NCBI RefSeq assembly: GCF_051900415.1
Contig: NZ_JBHZGL010000003.1
Location: 270,072-334,071 of the forward strand
Length of the DNA: 64,000 nucleotides
Reading direction: 5' to 3'
From: Frateuria_A sp051900415
Lineage (GTDB): Bacteria; Pseudomonadota; Gammaproteobacteria; Xanthomonadales; Rhodanobacteraceae
Part shown: positions 38,742 to 47,093 of the stretch, in pieces
Numbering within the stretch: the stretch's first letter is position 1
Layout: each line of letters begins with the position of its first letter
Position numbers and translations under genes: made by a program
The notes under the pieces: generated by a model
What the model was told of the DNA's origin: nothing
Seen by the model: only the letters and a program-made list of their open reading frames with translations
Database searches by the model: none

Positions 38742-39524
38742 TCAGATACCGGTCATGCCCAGGATGTTGTAGCCAGCGTCCACGTAGGTGATCTCGCCGG
38801 TCACGCCCGAAGCCAGGTCCGAGCACAGGAACGCGCCCACGTTGCCGACCTCGTCGATGGTCACGCTGCGGCGCAGCGGTGCGTTCTCGTCCACATGGTC
38901 GAGCATCTTGCGGAAATTGGAGATGCCCGCGGCGGCCAGCGTCTTGATCGGACCGGCCGAGATCGCGTTGACGCGGGTGCCTTCCGGGCCGAGATTGAAA
39001 GCCAGGTAGCGCACGTTCGCTTCCAGGCTGGCCTTGGCCAGGCCCATCACGTTGTAGTTGTTCAGCGCGCGCTCGGCGCCCAGGTAAGTCAGCGTGAGGA
39101 TGGCGCCGCCACGGCCGGCCATCATCGGACGCGCGGCCTTGGCAAGCGCGGCCAGGCTGTAGCTGGAGATGTCGTGCGCGATGGTGAAGTTCTCGCGCGT
39201 GAGGTTGTCCAGGTACTGACCCTGCAACGCCTCGCGGGGCGCGAAGCCGACCGAGTGGACCAGGATGTCGAAGCCGTCCCAGTGCTTGCCCAGCTCCGCG
39301 TACATCTGGTCGATCTGGCCGTCCTGAGACACGTCACAGGGCAGCACGATGTTCGAGCCGAACGCATTGGCGGCCTCGTCGACGCGGTCCTTCAGCCGCT
39401 CGTTCTGATAGGTGAAGGCCAGTTGTGCGCCCTCGCGATGCATCGCGTTGGCAATGCCCCAGGCGATCGAGCGCTGGCTGGCGATGCCGACGATCAGGGC
39501 ACGCTTGCCGTGCAGGAATCCCAT
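38742..39524 (-). CDS. fabI: Enoyl-[acyl-carrier-protein] reductase (NADH)
   Basis: The enzyme reduces enoyl-ACP in the last step of each fatty acid elongation cycle and is the triclosan target. It has 260 residues. The N-terminal dinucleotide site is LIVGIASQRSIAWGIA. The catalytic pair of the FabI type (Tyr-x6-Lys) is in NNYNVMGLAKASLEANVRY. It is a single gene with its own terminator. The start at 39524 gives the usual MGFLHGKRALIVG beginning. Confidence 0.97.
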   Translation of the reverse strand: MGFLHGKRALIVGIASQRSIAWGIANAMHREGAQLAFTYQNERLKDRVDEAANAFGSNIVLPCDVSQDGQIDQMYAELGKHWDGFDILVHSVGFAPREALQGQYLDNLTRENFTIAHDISSYSLAALAKAARPMMAGRGGAILTLTYLGAERALNNYNVMGLAKASLEANVRYLAFNLGPEGTRVNAISAGPIKTLAAAGISNFRKMLDHVDENAPLRRSVTIDEVGNVGAFLCSDLASGVTGEITYVDAGYNILGMTGI

Positions 39525-39737
39525 GCGTCCTCCAGGAAGTTGATGGCGCGCCGGGTGGCGCAGCCGGGTGATTTTAGCAGTGCAGCGGCTCCGTGGGCTC
39601 GTTGCCCATACACAAGCTGACCGGGCGCGACCGTTGGGGGATTGTCGCTACATGGCGTAGACCAGACGCCGGGTAGGTTGGCTCCATGCGCCTACCGTCC
39701 AGCACGCCCCGCCAGGGAAACGCATGAGCGCGTCGCC

Positions 39738-40448
39738 ATGAGGCCCTGGCTCGCCATCGCGATGGTCGTCGCCGCGCCGTTGGTGCTGGCGATCGTCGAA
39801 ATCTTCCATCCCCATCCCCACGATCTGTTCGACCTGGACGTGGATCGCTGGATGTTTGTGCATTACGCGCAGATTCCGCTGTTTCCGCTTTCGGCGCTGT
39901 CGATGGCCATGCTGGTGCGCGACCGCACCGACTGGGCCGCGTGGCTGTGCAAGGCGGGCATGTTCGTGTTCGCGGTGGCCTTTACCACCTTTGACACCGC
40001 GGCCGGGCTGGTGATCGGCCTGCTGGTGAAGGGTGCGCTGGCCTCCGGCGATCCAGAATCCTGGCGTGACATGATCGATGCCTTGTGGTTCGACCCCGTG
40101 CTGGGCGGCAAGGGGTTCACGGATGCGCCGCTGATGGGCCTGATCGGGCGCCTGTCGTTGTCTTTCGGTGCGGTGGCAGGTGCGATCTCGCTCAAGCGGG
40201 CGGGACACGGTTGGCTGCCCGTGCTGCTGCTGGCCGCCGCCAGTTTCGGCATCAACGTATTCAAATCCCATTCCTGGCCTGGCGGGCCGCTCACGTTCGG
40301 CGGCATGGCGCTGGCGGCCGGCTGGATCCGTTGGCAAGCCCTGCGCCGGGAGGCACGCGCAGTAGCCTCGGTGCAGGTGGCGTCCGCTCCTGTCGATGCC
40401 TCCGTCAAGGCAGTTGCCGAACCAAGGGATCGCGTGGGCGTGCGCTGA
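39738..40448 (+). CDS. Integral membrane protein of unknown function
   Basis: I do not recognise this protein. It has about 236 residues and roughly six hydrophobic segments, the first at residues 4-20. A periplasm- or cytosol-facing HPHPHDLFDLDVDRW stretch comes just after the first helix, and a tail of about 40 residues rich in Ala and Val is polar at the end. The HPHPHD cluster could bind metal, but this is only a suggestion. It is divergent from fabI over about 210 bases and has no obvious operon partner. The start at 39738 is chosen because the first hydrophobic segment begins right there. Confidence 0.6.
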   Translation: MRPWLAIAMVVAAPLVLAIVEIFHPHPHDLFDLDVDRWMFVHYAQIPLFPLSALSMAMLVRDRTDWAAWLCKAGMFVFAVAFTTFDTAAGLVIGLLVKGALASGDPESWRDMIDALWFDPVLGGKGFTDAPLMGLIGRLSLSFGAVAGAISLKRAGHGWLPVLLLAAASFGINVFKSHSWPGGPLTFGGMALAAGWIRWQALRREARAVASVQVASAPVDASVKAVAEPRDRVGVR

Positions 40449-40638
40449 GCGCAAGTCGCCTGGAGCCCGCCATCGCCTCTCCACCGCGCGTCCAGCCACC
40501 AGGCTGGCACGCGCTGACCTGCATCAATGCAAAGCCTGGGCGCGGCGAGCATGATCGAATCGCGGAGCCCACTCGGGTCGTGCAGGCCAAGATGACCGCC
40601 GCGACCGCGCGCCGCACCGCTCCGTCAAGGAGGCATCC

Positions 40639-40824
40639 ATGAACAAGCCTGTTTTCCCCCCGCCATCGCCCGCGCGCCGGGCCACCGAAAGCCGGATCGA
40701 CGACGAACTGGCACAGAGCTTTCCGGCCAGCGATCCGCCCAGTTGGACCCTTGGTGCGGCCGAGCCGGGCGATTCGGAACGACGCATCCAGGGGAACCTA
40801 CATGACACAGCCGCTTTACCCTGA
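40639..40824 (+). CDS. Small conserved protein with SFPASDPPSW motif
   Basis: This is a 61-residue hydrophilic protein of unknown function. Its central stretch DDELAQSFPASDPPSW is a motif seen in many small uncharacterised proteobacterial proteins. A strong ribosome site AAGGAGG lies six bases before the ATG. The 3' end overlaps the start of the next gene by 23 bases in another frame, which suggests translational coupling with the AhpD-like protein. Confidence 0.72.
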   Translation: MNKPVFPPPSPARRATESRIDDELAQSFPASDPPSWTLGAAEPGDSERRIQGNLHDTAALP

Positions 40825-41146
40825 ATCCACCGCCGTGCTCGCGCGCAAGCGGCGGGAACTTGCACCCGAACCATTGCAGGCCTTCAAGGCCTTCAGCGCT
40901 GCGGTGTTCGCCGAGGGCGCGCTGTCGCCGCAGACCAAGCAACTGATCGCGGTGGCGGTCGCGCACGTCACCCAGTGTCCGTACTGCATCAAAGGCCACA
41001 CGGCCGAGGCGCTGAAACAGGGCGCCAGCGAGCAGCAAATCATGGAGGCGATCTGGGTTGCCGCCGAGATGCGCGCTGGCGGTGCCTATGCGCATTCCGC
41101 GCTGGCGCTGGACGTCATGCACCAGCGCGCGCACCCGGAAGCCTGA
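40802..41146 (+). CDS. AhpD-like carboxymuconolactone decarboxylase-family protein
   Basis: This is an all-helical protein of 114 residues from the AhpD/CMD family. The redox signature CPYCIKGH (C59, C62, H66), preceded by VAVAHVTQ, matches AhpD-type alkylhydroperoxidases rather than true decarboxylases, which lack the CxxC. It likely reduces peroxides or serves as a thiol-disulfide partner; the natural partner is unknown. GGGGAA lies before the ATG. It sits between the small SFPASDPP protein and a cysteine-synthase-like gene. Confidence 0.88.
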   Translation: MTQPLYPESTAVLARKRRELAPEPLQAFKAFSAAVFAEGALSPQTKQLIAVAVAHVTQCPYCIKGHTAEALKQGASEQQIMEAIWVAAEMRAGGAYAHSALALDVMHQRAHPEA

Positions 41147-41157
41147 GGAACATCCAC

Positions 41158-42102
41158 ATGCGATACCAGGGCGTTTCCGGAAGCATCCTCGACGCGGTGG
41201 GCGACACGCCGCTGCTCCGGATCGAGGGCATCTACGCCAAGCTCGAGTTCCTCAACCCGTCCGGTTCGATCAAGGCGCGCATCGCAAAATATATGATCGA
41301 GCGGGCGGAGGAGGAGGGCCTGCTCAAGCCCGGCGACACCATCGTCGAGGCGACCAGCGGCAACACCGGCAACGCGTTGTCGATGGTCGCGGCGGTCAAG
41401 GGCTACCGCATGCTGGTGGTCATGCCCGAGGGGCTGTCCAGCGAGCGCGTCGCAATCTCGCGCGCGTACGGCGCCGACGTGCTGTTCTGCGGCAACTTCC
41501 ATGTCGACCAGGCGCTGGAGCGCGCGCGGGAGCTGGGACGCCAGGCGGGCTTCTTCTTCCCTGGCCAGTTCGAGTCCGAATGGAACGTGGAGGAGAACCG
41601 CCTCATCCTGGGTCCGGAAATTCTTGCCCAGTTAGCTCCCGGTCGGTTGCCCGATGCGCTGGTGCTGGGCGTCGGCACCGGTGGCACGCTGGTCGGCGTC
41701 GGCCAGGCGTTCCGCGAGGCCAATCCGGACGTGCGCCTGTTCGCGATGGAACCCAGCGAATCGCGCACCATCCTGTGCGGCGAGATCGCCTCGCACACCA
41801 TCGAGGGTATCTCCGACGGGTTCATTCCCGGCATCTTCCAGCGCAACGCCGGCCTCGTGAACGAGGTGCTCAGCGTGTCCAGCGAGGATGCCGTGGCCGC
41901 GATGCGCGACCTTGCCCGCCACCATGGCTTGCTGTGCGGTCCCAGTTCGGGCGCGCACCTGTTGGCGGCCAAACGTGTGCGCGAGCGCTTTCCGGAGCTG
42001 CAGACGGTGGTGACGGCATTCTGCGACGAGGGCGAAAAGTACCTGCACGACTACTTCATGCCAGGCCGGGAGGCGGTCTCTACGCCGCCGCAGTTCGGTT
42101 GA
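41158..42102 (+). CDS. Cysteine synthase-family PLP enzyme
   Basis: This fold-type II PLP enzyme of 314 residues is similar to O-acetylserine sulfhydrylase and cystathionine beta-synthase. The PLP lysine is K39 in NPSGSIKARIA. Typical cysteine synthases have KDR where this has KAR. The phosphate-binding and substrate loops are TSGNTGNA (residues 66-73) and GVGTGGTLVGVG. GAGGAA precedes the ATG, and only 11 bases separate it from the AhpD-like gene. It may make cysteine or another beta-substituted alanine; the exact reaction cannot be assigned. Confidence 0.85.
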   Translation: MRYQGVSGSILDAVGDTPLLRIEGIYAKLEFLNPSGSIKARIAKYMIERAEEEGLLKPGDTIVEATSGNTGNALSMVAAVKGYRMLVVMPEGLSSERVAISRAYGADVLFCGNFHVDQALERARELGRQAGFFFPGQFESEWNVEENRLILGPEILAQLAPGRLPDALVLGVGTGGTLVGVGQAFREANPDVRLFAMEPSESRTILCGEIASHTIEGISDGFIPGIFQRNAGLVNEVLSVSSEDAVAAMRDLARHHGLLCGPSSGAHLLAAKRVRERFPELQTVVTAFCDEGEKYLHDYFMPGREAVSTPPQFG

Positions 42103-42210
42103 GTCCGTGCGGGGTCGTGCGTTCGGCGGGCGAATCCTCGGTTCTGCCGGCCGTTGCACTCGACGCAGGCCATCCCCATGTTTCTCCGATTGGCCCAAGG
42201 AGGAACCGCC

Positions 42211-42915
42211 GTGCCCGATCTGTCCGCTTTCCCGATCACCGCGCGTTGGCCCGCACGACATCCGGATCGCATCCAGCTCTATTCGCTCAACACGCCCAAC
42301 GGCGTGAAGGTGTCGATCATGCTGGAGGAGACCGGGCTGGCATACGAACCGCACCTGGTCGACATCATGCGCGACGAGAACAAGACGCCGGAATTCCTGT
42401 CGCTCAACCCCAACGGCAAGATCCCGGCGATCATCGATCCGGACGGCCCGGGCGGCGAGCCGATCGGGCTGTTCGAGTCCGGCGCGATCCTGCTCTATCT
42501 GGCCGAGAAGACCGGCATGTTCCTGTCGGCCGATCCGGCGTTGCGCTGGGAAACCATCCAGTGGGTGTTCTTCCAGATGGCAGCGGTCGGCCCGATGTTC
42601 GGGCAGGTGGGTTTCTTCCACAAGTTCGCCGGGCGCGAGTATGAGGACAAGCGCCCGCTCAGGCGCTACGTGGACGAATCGCGCCGCCTGCTTGGCGTGC
42701 TGGAAGCGCGCCTGGACGAGCGGCCGTGGTTGATGGGCGAGGACTACAGCATCGCCGACATCGCCACGCTGGGCTGGGTGAACAACCTGATCGGCTTCTA
42801 CGAGGCGCGCGACCTGGTGCATTTCGACGAGCTGTCCAACGTGCCCGCGTGGCTGGAGCGCGGTCTGGCTCGCCCGGCGGTCGAGCGTGGGTTGCTGATT
42901 CCGGGCCGGGGCTAG
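42211..42915 (+). CDS. Glutathione transferase, YfcG/Ure2p-like
   Basis: This is a cytoplasmic protein of about 234 residues with a thioredoxin-like N-terminal half and a helical C-terminal half. SLNTPNGVKVSIMLEE carries the Thr and Asn that bind glutathione in YfcG-type enzymes, which act as disulfide reductases. SLNPNGKIPAIID and LFESGAILLYLAEK form the rest of the glutathione site. GTG 42211 is chosen because AAGGAGG lies seven bases upstream of it; an ATG at 42178 is less well supported. It follows the cysteine-synthase-like gene by about 108 bases, and both fit thiol metabolism. Confidence 0.88.
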   Translation: MPDLSAFPITARWPARHPDRIQLYSLNTPNGVKVSIMLEETGLAYEPHLVDIMRDENKTPEFLSLNPNGKIPAIIDPDGPGGEPIGLFESGAILLYLAEKTGMFLSADPALRWETIQWVFFQMAAVGPMFGQVGFFHKFAGREYEDKRPLRRYVDESRRLLGVLEARLDERPWLMGEDYSIADIATLGWVNNLIGFYEARDLVHFDELSNVPAWLERGLARPAVERGLLIPGRG

Positions 42916-43703
42916 TTCCCCGTCCGTTGTTTCCGTTCGGCCGTATCCCGGCGCGCGGCCTCCGACCGGGCGTGTTCCAGCAATGTCTTTGCCGCCGGCT
43001 GCCATAGAGTCCAGTTGTGGTGGCCCGGCAGTTCGAAGGCGTGGCCCGGTGGCAGTTGTGAGGCCAGCAGAGAGATGCGGTCGCGGAAGCGTTCACGATC
43101 GCCGTAGGCGACCCACACCGAATCGGTCCGCCGGGGATCGTCCGACCAGCGCTGGATGTAGCGCCACAGTTCGCGCTGGTAGGTTTCCTGAGTGAACGCC
43201 TGCACGGGCCCTGGTTGCCAGCGATCGAGCCCGCCTGCGGCCTGGATCTCGCGGTAGATGGCCTTGTCGCCGAGGTAGGGGGAGATCAGCAGCATGCCGT
43301 CGATCTCGCCCGGATACGCCCGGTCGTACATCAGCGCGCCCAGCCCGCCGAGCGAGATGCCCGCGAGCCAGATCTGGTCGTAGCGGCGCGCGCTCGCTGG
43401 CGCAATCACTTCGTCATGCAGCCGTTCGGTTGCGCGGCCTTCGCGGTAGAACGGCATGGTCAGGCCGGTCAGGATCACGTCCGCGTCCGGCCATTGCCGA
43501 TGAATCGTCTGTGCGATGCCGCGTTCGCCCAGCGATTGGAGGTCATCGCCGCGCCCGGGAAGCATGACGACCAGCCGGTGCGGCGGCTGCGTGGCGGGCA
43601 CCAGCCGCGTCGGAATGGGCCGGGTGATGTCGCCGCCTGCGCTGCACGCGGCCAGCAAGAGGGCGACCAGGGGACCGAACAGGGCGGACGGACGCAGGCG
43701 CAT
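42912..43703 (-). CDS. Lipid-anchored alpha/beta hydrolase
   Basis: This is an exported hydrolase of 263 residues. The signal peptide ends LVALLLAAC, with the lipid-bearing Cys at residue 20. The nucleophile elbow is GISLGG with S117, the family's Asp is expected after the sixth strand, and GHHNWTLW near residue 230 supplies the His. The substrate is unknown. Its stop and that of the convergent glutathione transferase share the palindrome CTAG. Confidence 0.78.
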   Translation of the reverse strand: MRLRPSALFGPLVALLLAACSAGGDITRPIPTRLVPATQPPHRLVVMLPGRGDDLQSLGERGIAQTIHRQWPDADVILTGLTMPFYREGRATERLHDEVIAPASARRYDQIWLAGISLGGLGALMYDRAYPGEIDGMLLISPYLGDKAIYREIQAAGGLDRWQPGPVQAFTQETYQRELWRYIQRWSDDPRRTDSVWVAYGDRERFRDRISLLASQLPPGHAFELPGHHNWTLWQPAAKTLLEHARSEAARRDTAERKQRTGN

Positions 43704-43864
43704 GGCAGGGATCCGGTAAGCGAACGGGCGCCAGCGTGCGCCGGCAGGGATGAAGATCGCGCCGCGCAGCCGCGGGACGTTTCTTCCGGAGCCTTGTACG
43801 CAATAAAAGGTGCGTTGGATCTTTGCCTTGCGGCGCCTTGCGGTCGCGCTCGAAGCGCTCCCGG

Positions 43865-44524
43865 TCAGCCGTTCACCGATCCGGCGATCTCGCGCAACGC
43901 CTGCTCGAACACCTCCGGCGGCTGCCCGCCGGGAATCAGGTGCATACCATTGACGATGGTCGCCGGCACCGAGCGGATGCCGCGCTGCTGGAAGAGCCGT
44001 TCCTGTGCGCGCACCTCGTCGGCATACGCGCCGCTTTCCAGGACATCGCGCGCTTCGTCACCCTCCAGGCCCGCCTCGCCGGCCAGGCGCACCAGCACCT
44101 CGCGCGAGGCCACGTCCTCGCCGTCGGTGAAGTAGGCGCGCAGCAGCGCCTTCTTCAGCGCGAGATGGCGGCCCTTGAGTTCCGCCCAGTGCAGCAGGCG
44201 ATGCGCGTCGAAAGTGTTGTACACGCGGCTGCCGACGCCCATGTTGAAGGCGAACCCCACCGCGGCCGCCCGCTCGCGGATCACCGCACGATTGGCTTCG
44301 ACCTGCGCCGTATCGATGCCGTACTTGTGCATCAGGTGCTCGGTGGCGTCTTCGCCTTCCGCCGGCAACTGCGGGTTGAGTTCGAACGGCTGCAGGTGGA
44401 TGTCCGCCTGCACGGTGCCGCCGAGGCGCTGGAGGGCCTGCTCGAGCGATGCGAGGCCGACGGCGCACCAGGGACAGGAGACGTCCGAGACGAAGTCGAT
44501 GCGGAGCGGGGTGGGGGCAGTCAT
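43865..44524 (-). CDS. DsbA-family oxidoreductase, FrnE type
   Basis: This is a thioredoxin-fold protein of 219 residues of the DSBA-like/2-hydroxychromene-2-carboxylate isomerase group. The active site is CPWC (C17 and C20) right after the first strand IDFVSDVS. No signal peptide is present, so it is cytoplasmic, as FrnE of Deinococcus is thought to be. The cis-Pro loop is SVPATIVNG. It probably acts as a disulfide isomerase or in oxidative stress; the partner is unknown. Confidence 0.88.
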   Translation of the reverse strand: MTAPTPLRIDFVSDVSCPWCAVGLASLEQALQRLGGTVQADIHLQPFELNPQLPAEGEDATEHLMHKYGIDTAQVEANRAVIRERAAAVGFAFNMGVGSRVYNTFDAHRLLHWAELKGRHLALKKALLRAYFTDGEDVASREVLVRLAGEAGLEGDEARDVLESGAYADEVRAQERLFQQRGIRSVPATIVNGMHLIPGGQPPEVFEQALREIAGSVNG

Positions 44525-44592
44525 GGCGGTTCCAGCGGTTGCGTGGAAGTTACATGGAGCCCGCCATGGCCATCTCAACCGCCGCCGGTTCC

Positions 44593-44662
44593 GTAGGAGC
44601 GCACCTGTGCGCGACCGCGCGCCACATCGTTGCATGGCGGTCGCGCACAGGTGCGCTCCTAC
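44593..44662. repeat. GTAG-headed REP pair (GTAGGAGCGCACCTGTGCGC family)
   Basis: This is a near-perfect inverted pair, GTAGGAGCGCACCTGTGCGC...GCGCACAGGTGCGCTCCTAC, ending 11 bases before the acylase stop codon. It is almost identical to the copy at 4548. Confidence 0.85.
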
Positions 44663-44673
44663 AAAGTGCCGCG

Positions 44674-46923
44674 TCAGAGGACGTTCTTGCCCTCGCCCGG
44701 GTGGTAGACCTGCTCGGTGTGCCCCTTCAACTGCTCGGGCCAGTAGTACACCTCGCGCAGGTTGCCGGTGGTGTAGCGCTCAGCCTCGTCGTTGAAGTGC
44801 GGCGATGGCGGATGCCCGCTCTCGCCGCCCGCGGTGATCGCGCGCGCGCTGACCTTGGGCCCGAACTCGACCACGGCGACGAAGCTGTTGCCGCTGGTGC
44901 CGTAGTAGCGCCTGGTGCCGGGCCAGCGGTGCGCGCCAAAGGAGGCCAGCGATCCCCAGCGCGACGAGGTGAAGGGCACCGGGATGCTGGGCTTGCTGTC
45001 GTCGAATGGCTGCACCAGATCGCCGTTGATGCGCTGGAAGCGGTTGATCTCGCCCCACGACACGCCCCAGTGGCCGAAGTCCTTCTGCAAGCGGTCGACG
45101 GCCTCGACCAGCGCACCCAGGCGCGCCTTCGAGCCGGCCTTTTCGGCCATGGCGTCGTAGATGGACAGGCCTTCGGCGGTGTCCGCCTTGCTCACTTCGT
45201 CCCACAGCGTGTCGCCCCAGAACACCGCCAGCGAGGTCGGCATCGAGGCGATACCCCAGCGGTAGTCCCAGTGGCGCAGCATGGCGATGGGGCCGGCGAG
45301 CTTCTGCTTCAGCGGATCGCTTGCAGGCAGGGCATCGTAGTCCGCGACAAGGATCGGGATCTGCCGCGCGAACGCCGGCAGGTAGGAGTCGAACGCGGCG
45401 GTGATCAGCGAGGCGCGGGTGAAGTCGTCCTTCCCCGTGAGCACGCGGATCGCGTGCAGGCCGCGCGGGTTCTCGCCGAAGGTGTCCATGTAGCGGGGGA
45501 AGTCTTGTTTCTTCGGGCTGTCCTTGCCGGCGGCGGAGTAGGGCCAGTTGTTGGTGTTGTAGACCCAGCCGTTGGCCGGGTTGAACACGTGCGGCGCCTG
45601 GTCCAGCGGCGTGAGGCCGTGCCAGTCGGTGGCCGGGTTGGAGCCGTCGACCGGCTTGGTGTAGTCGAAGCGGTCGTCACGCTTGGGAATGAATTGCGGG
45701 TGCAGGTAGGCGATCTCGCCCTTGTCGTCCGCGAACAAGGTGTTGTTGGACGAGTTGGCCTTGAGCTCGGCCACCTTCATGTAGCTGGCGTAGTCATGCG
45801 CCTTGGTGCGCAGCCAGCTTTGTTCCAGCGCGGGAATGGGCCGGTTCATCAGCGCCATCGCGATCCACTTGCCGTTCGCCTCGCGCACGATCGGGCCGTG
45901 GTGGGTGAAGTAGGCAGTGAACGTGCGTTTGGCCATCGAGCCGTCCTTCGCGCGATAGGCGAGGGTGATCTCCCGCTCGGTAACGGGTCGAAGCTCCTTG
46001 CCGTAGCGGTAGTACGGCTTGCCGTCCTTGCGCACGATGGTTTCGGCGAACTCGTCCACCACGTCGGCGCCGGTGGAGGTATGCATCCAGCCGATGTGGT
46101 GGTTGAAGCCCTGATAGACGAAGAACTGGCCCCAGGTCACCGCGCCATAGGCGTCGAGTCCCGCGTCGGAGGTCATCTGCAGCTCCGAGCGGAAGAAGAA
46201 CGAGGTGTGCGGGTTGATCAGCAGCAGCGCGTGGCCGTCGGCGGTGAGTTTCGGTGCGATCGCGATGCCGTTCGATCCGGTCGGCTCGACCCAGCTCGGA
46301 TGTGCCTGGGCCATCGCCATCGGCACGGGTGCGTCGTCGGGCTTGCCATAGAAGGCCTGCAGCTGCTTGAGCGAGACGCGCTCGATGTCGCCCCCGATGC
46401 TGCCCTCGGTGAAGCTCAGCGCCATCCAGGGTTCGTAGTGGGTGATCACGCGCGGGTGCACGTCCGGATGGGTGGCCAGGTAGTAGTTGAGGCCGTCGGC
46501 CCAGGCGTTCATCAACTGCTTCAGCCAGCCGGGGCTTTGTGCGTAGAGCTTCTTCAGTTCCACCGGATCGATGAAGAGCTGCTGGCGCAGGTCGGACCAG
46601 AGCGCCGGTTCGCCCTCGGCCTCGGCCAGCCGGCCCAGGGCGTTGAGGTAGTTGGTCTCGACGCGATTGAAGTCGTCCTCGGCCTGTGCGTAAACCATGC
46701 CGAACACCGCATCCGCATCCGTCTTGCCGTGCACGTGGGCGATGCCCCAGTCGTCGCGGGTGATGGTGACGGCCTGCGCTTCCTGCTTCCAGCGCGCCTG
46801 CTCGCCGGCGTCCGCCCGGGCGGTCGTGACCAGGCCGAACGCAAGCAGGGTGGCCAGCGGCAAGGTCCGCAGCGCGTCGCGCAGCATCGGATGGACCGGT
46901 GTGGAGGAGGTGGTGGCAGGCAT
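44674..46923 (-). CDS. Penicillin acylase-family (S45) N-terminal-nucleophile hydrolase
   Basis: This is an exported amide hydrolase of 749 residues. A signal peptide ends near residue 38 (TTARADA). The precursor is expected to cut itself at G216/S217 in EPTGSNGIAI, exposing Ser217 as the nucleophile of the beta subunit. LLINPHTSFFFRSELQ follows, as in the family. The alpha subunit has DDWGIAHVHG. Members hydrolyse penicillins, acyl-homoserine lactones or other N-acyl compounds; the substrate cannot be deduced here. It is divergent from an amidase lipoprotein. Confidence 0.88.
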   Translation of the reverse strand: MPATTSSTPVHPMLRDALRTLPLATLLAFGLVTTARADAGEQARWKQEAQAVTITRDDWGIAHVHGKTDADAVFGMVYAQAEDDFNRVETNYLNALGRLAEAEGEPALWSDLRQQLFIDPVELKKLYAQSPGWLKQLMNAWADGLNYYLATHPDVHPRVITHYEPWMALSFTEGSIGGDIERVSLKQLQAFYGKPDDAPVPMAMAQAHPSWVEPTGSNGIAIAPKLTADGHALLLINPHTSFFFRSELQMTSDAGLDAYGAVTWGQFFVYQGFNHHIGWMHTSTGADVVDEFAETIVRKDGKPYYRYGKELRPVTEREITLAYRAKDGSMAKRTFTAYFTHHGPIVREANGKWIAMALMNRPIPALEQSWLRTKAHDYASYMKVAELKANSSNNTLFADDKGEIAYLHPQFIPKRDDRFDYTKPVDGSNPATDWHGLTPLDQAPHVFNPANGWVYNTNNWPYSAAGKDSPKKQDFPRYMDTFGENPRGLHAIRVLTGKDDFTRASLITAAFDSYLPAFARQIPILVADYDALPASDPLKQKLAGPIAMLRHWDYRWGIASMPTSLAVFWGDTLWDEVSKADTAEGLSIYDAMAEKAGSKARLGALVEAVDRLQKDFGHWGVSWGEINRFQRINGDLVQPFDDSKPSIPVPFTSSRWGSLASFGAHRWPGTRRYYGTSGNSFVAVVEFGPKVSARAITAGGESGHPPSPHFNDEAERYTTGNLREVYYWPEQLKGHTEQVYHPGEGKNVL

Positions 46924-47093
46924 CTAGGGCTCCCTTGCGTGGCTGGGCCGAGGGACCGCGAGCAACCGGGTCCGCCGGGCGTCGCCGGCAACCATAGCAG
47001 GCACGGGAGATGCGCGAAGCGGACGCGGACGGCGGTCACGGCCGCGGCGCTGCGGCCTTGACGTCGCCCAAGCCGCTGCGGCACGTTCGGAGG

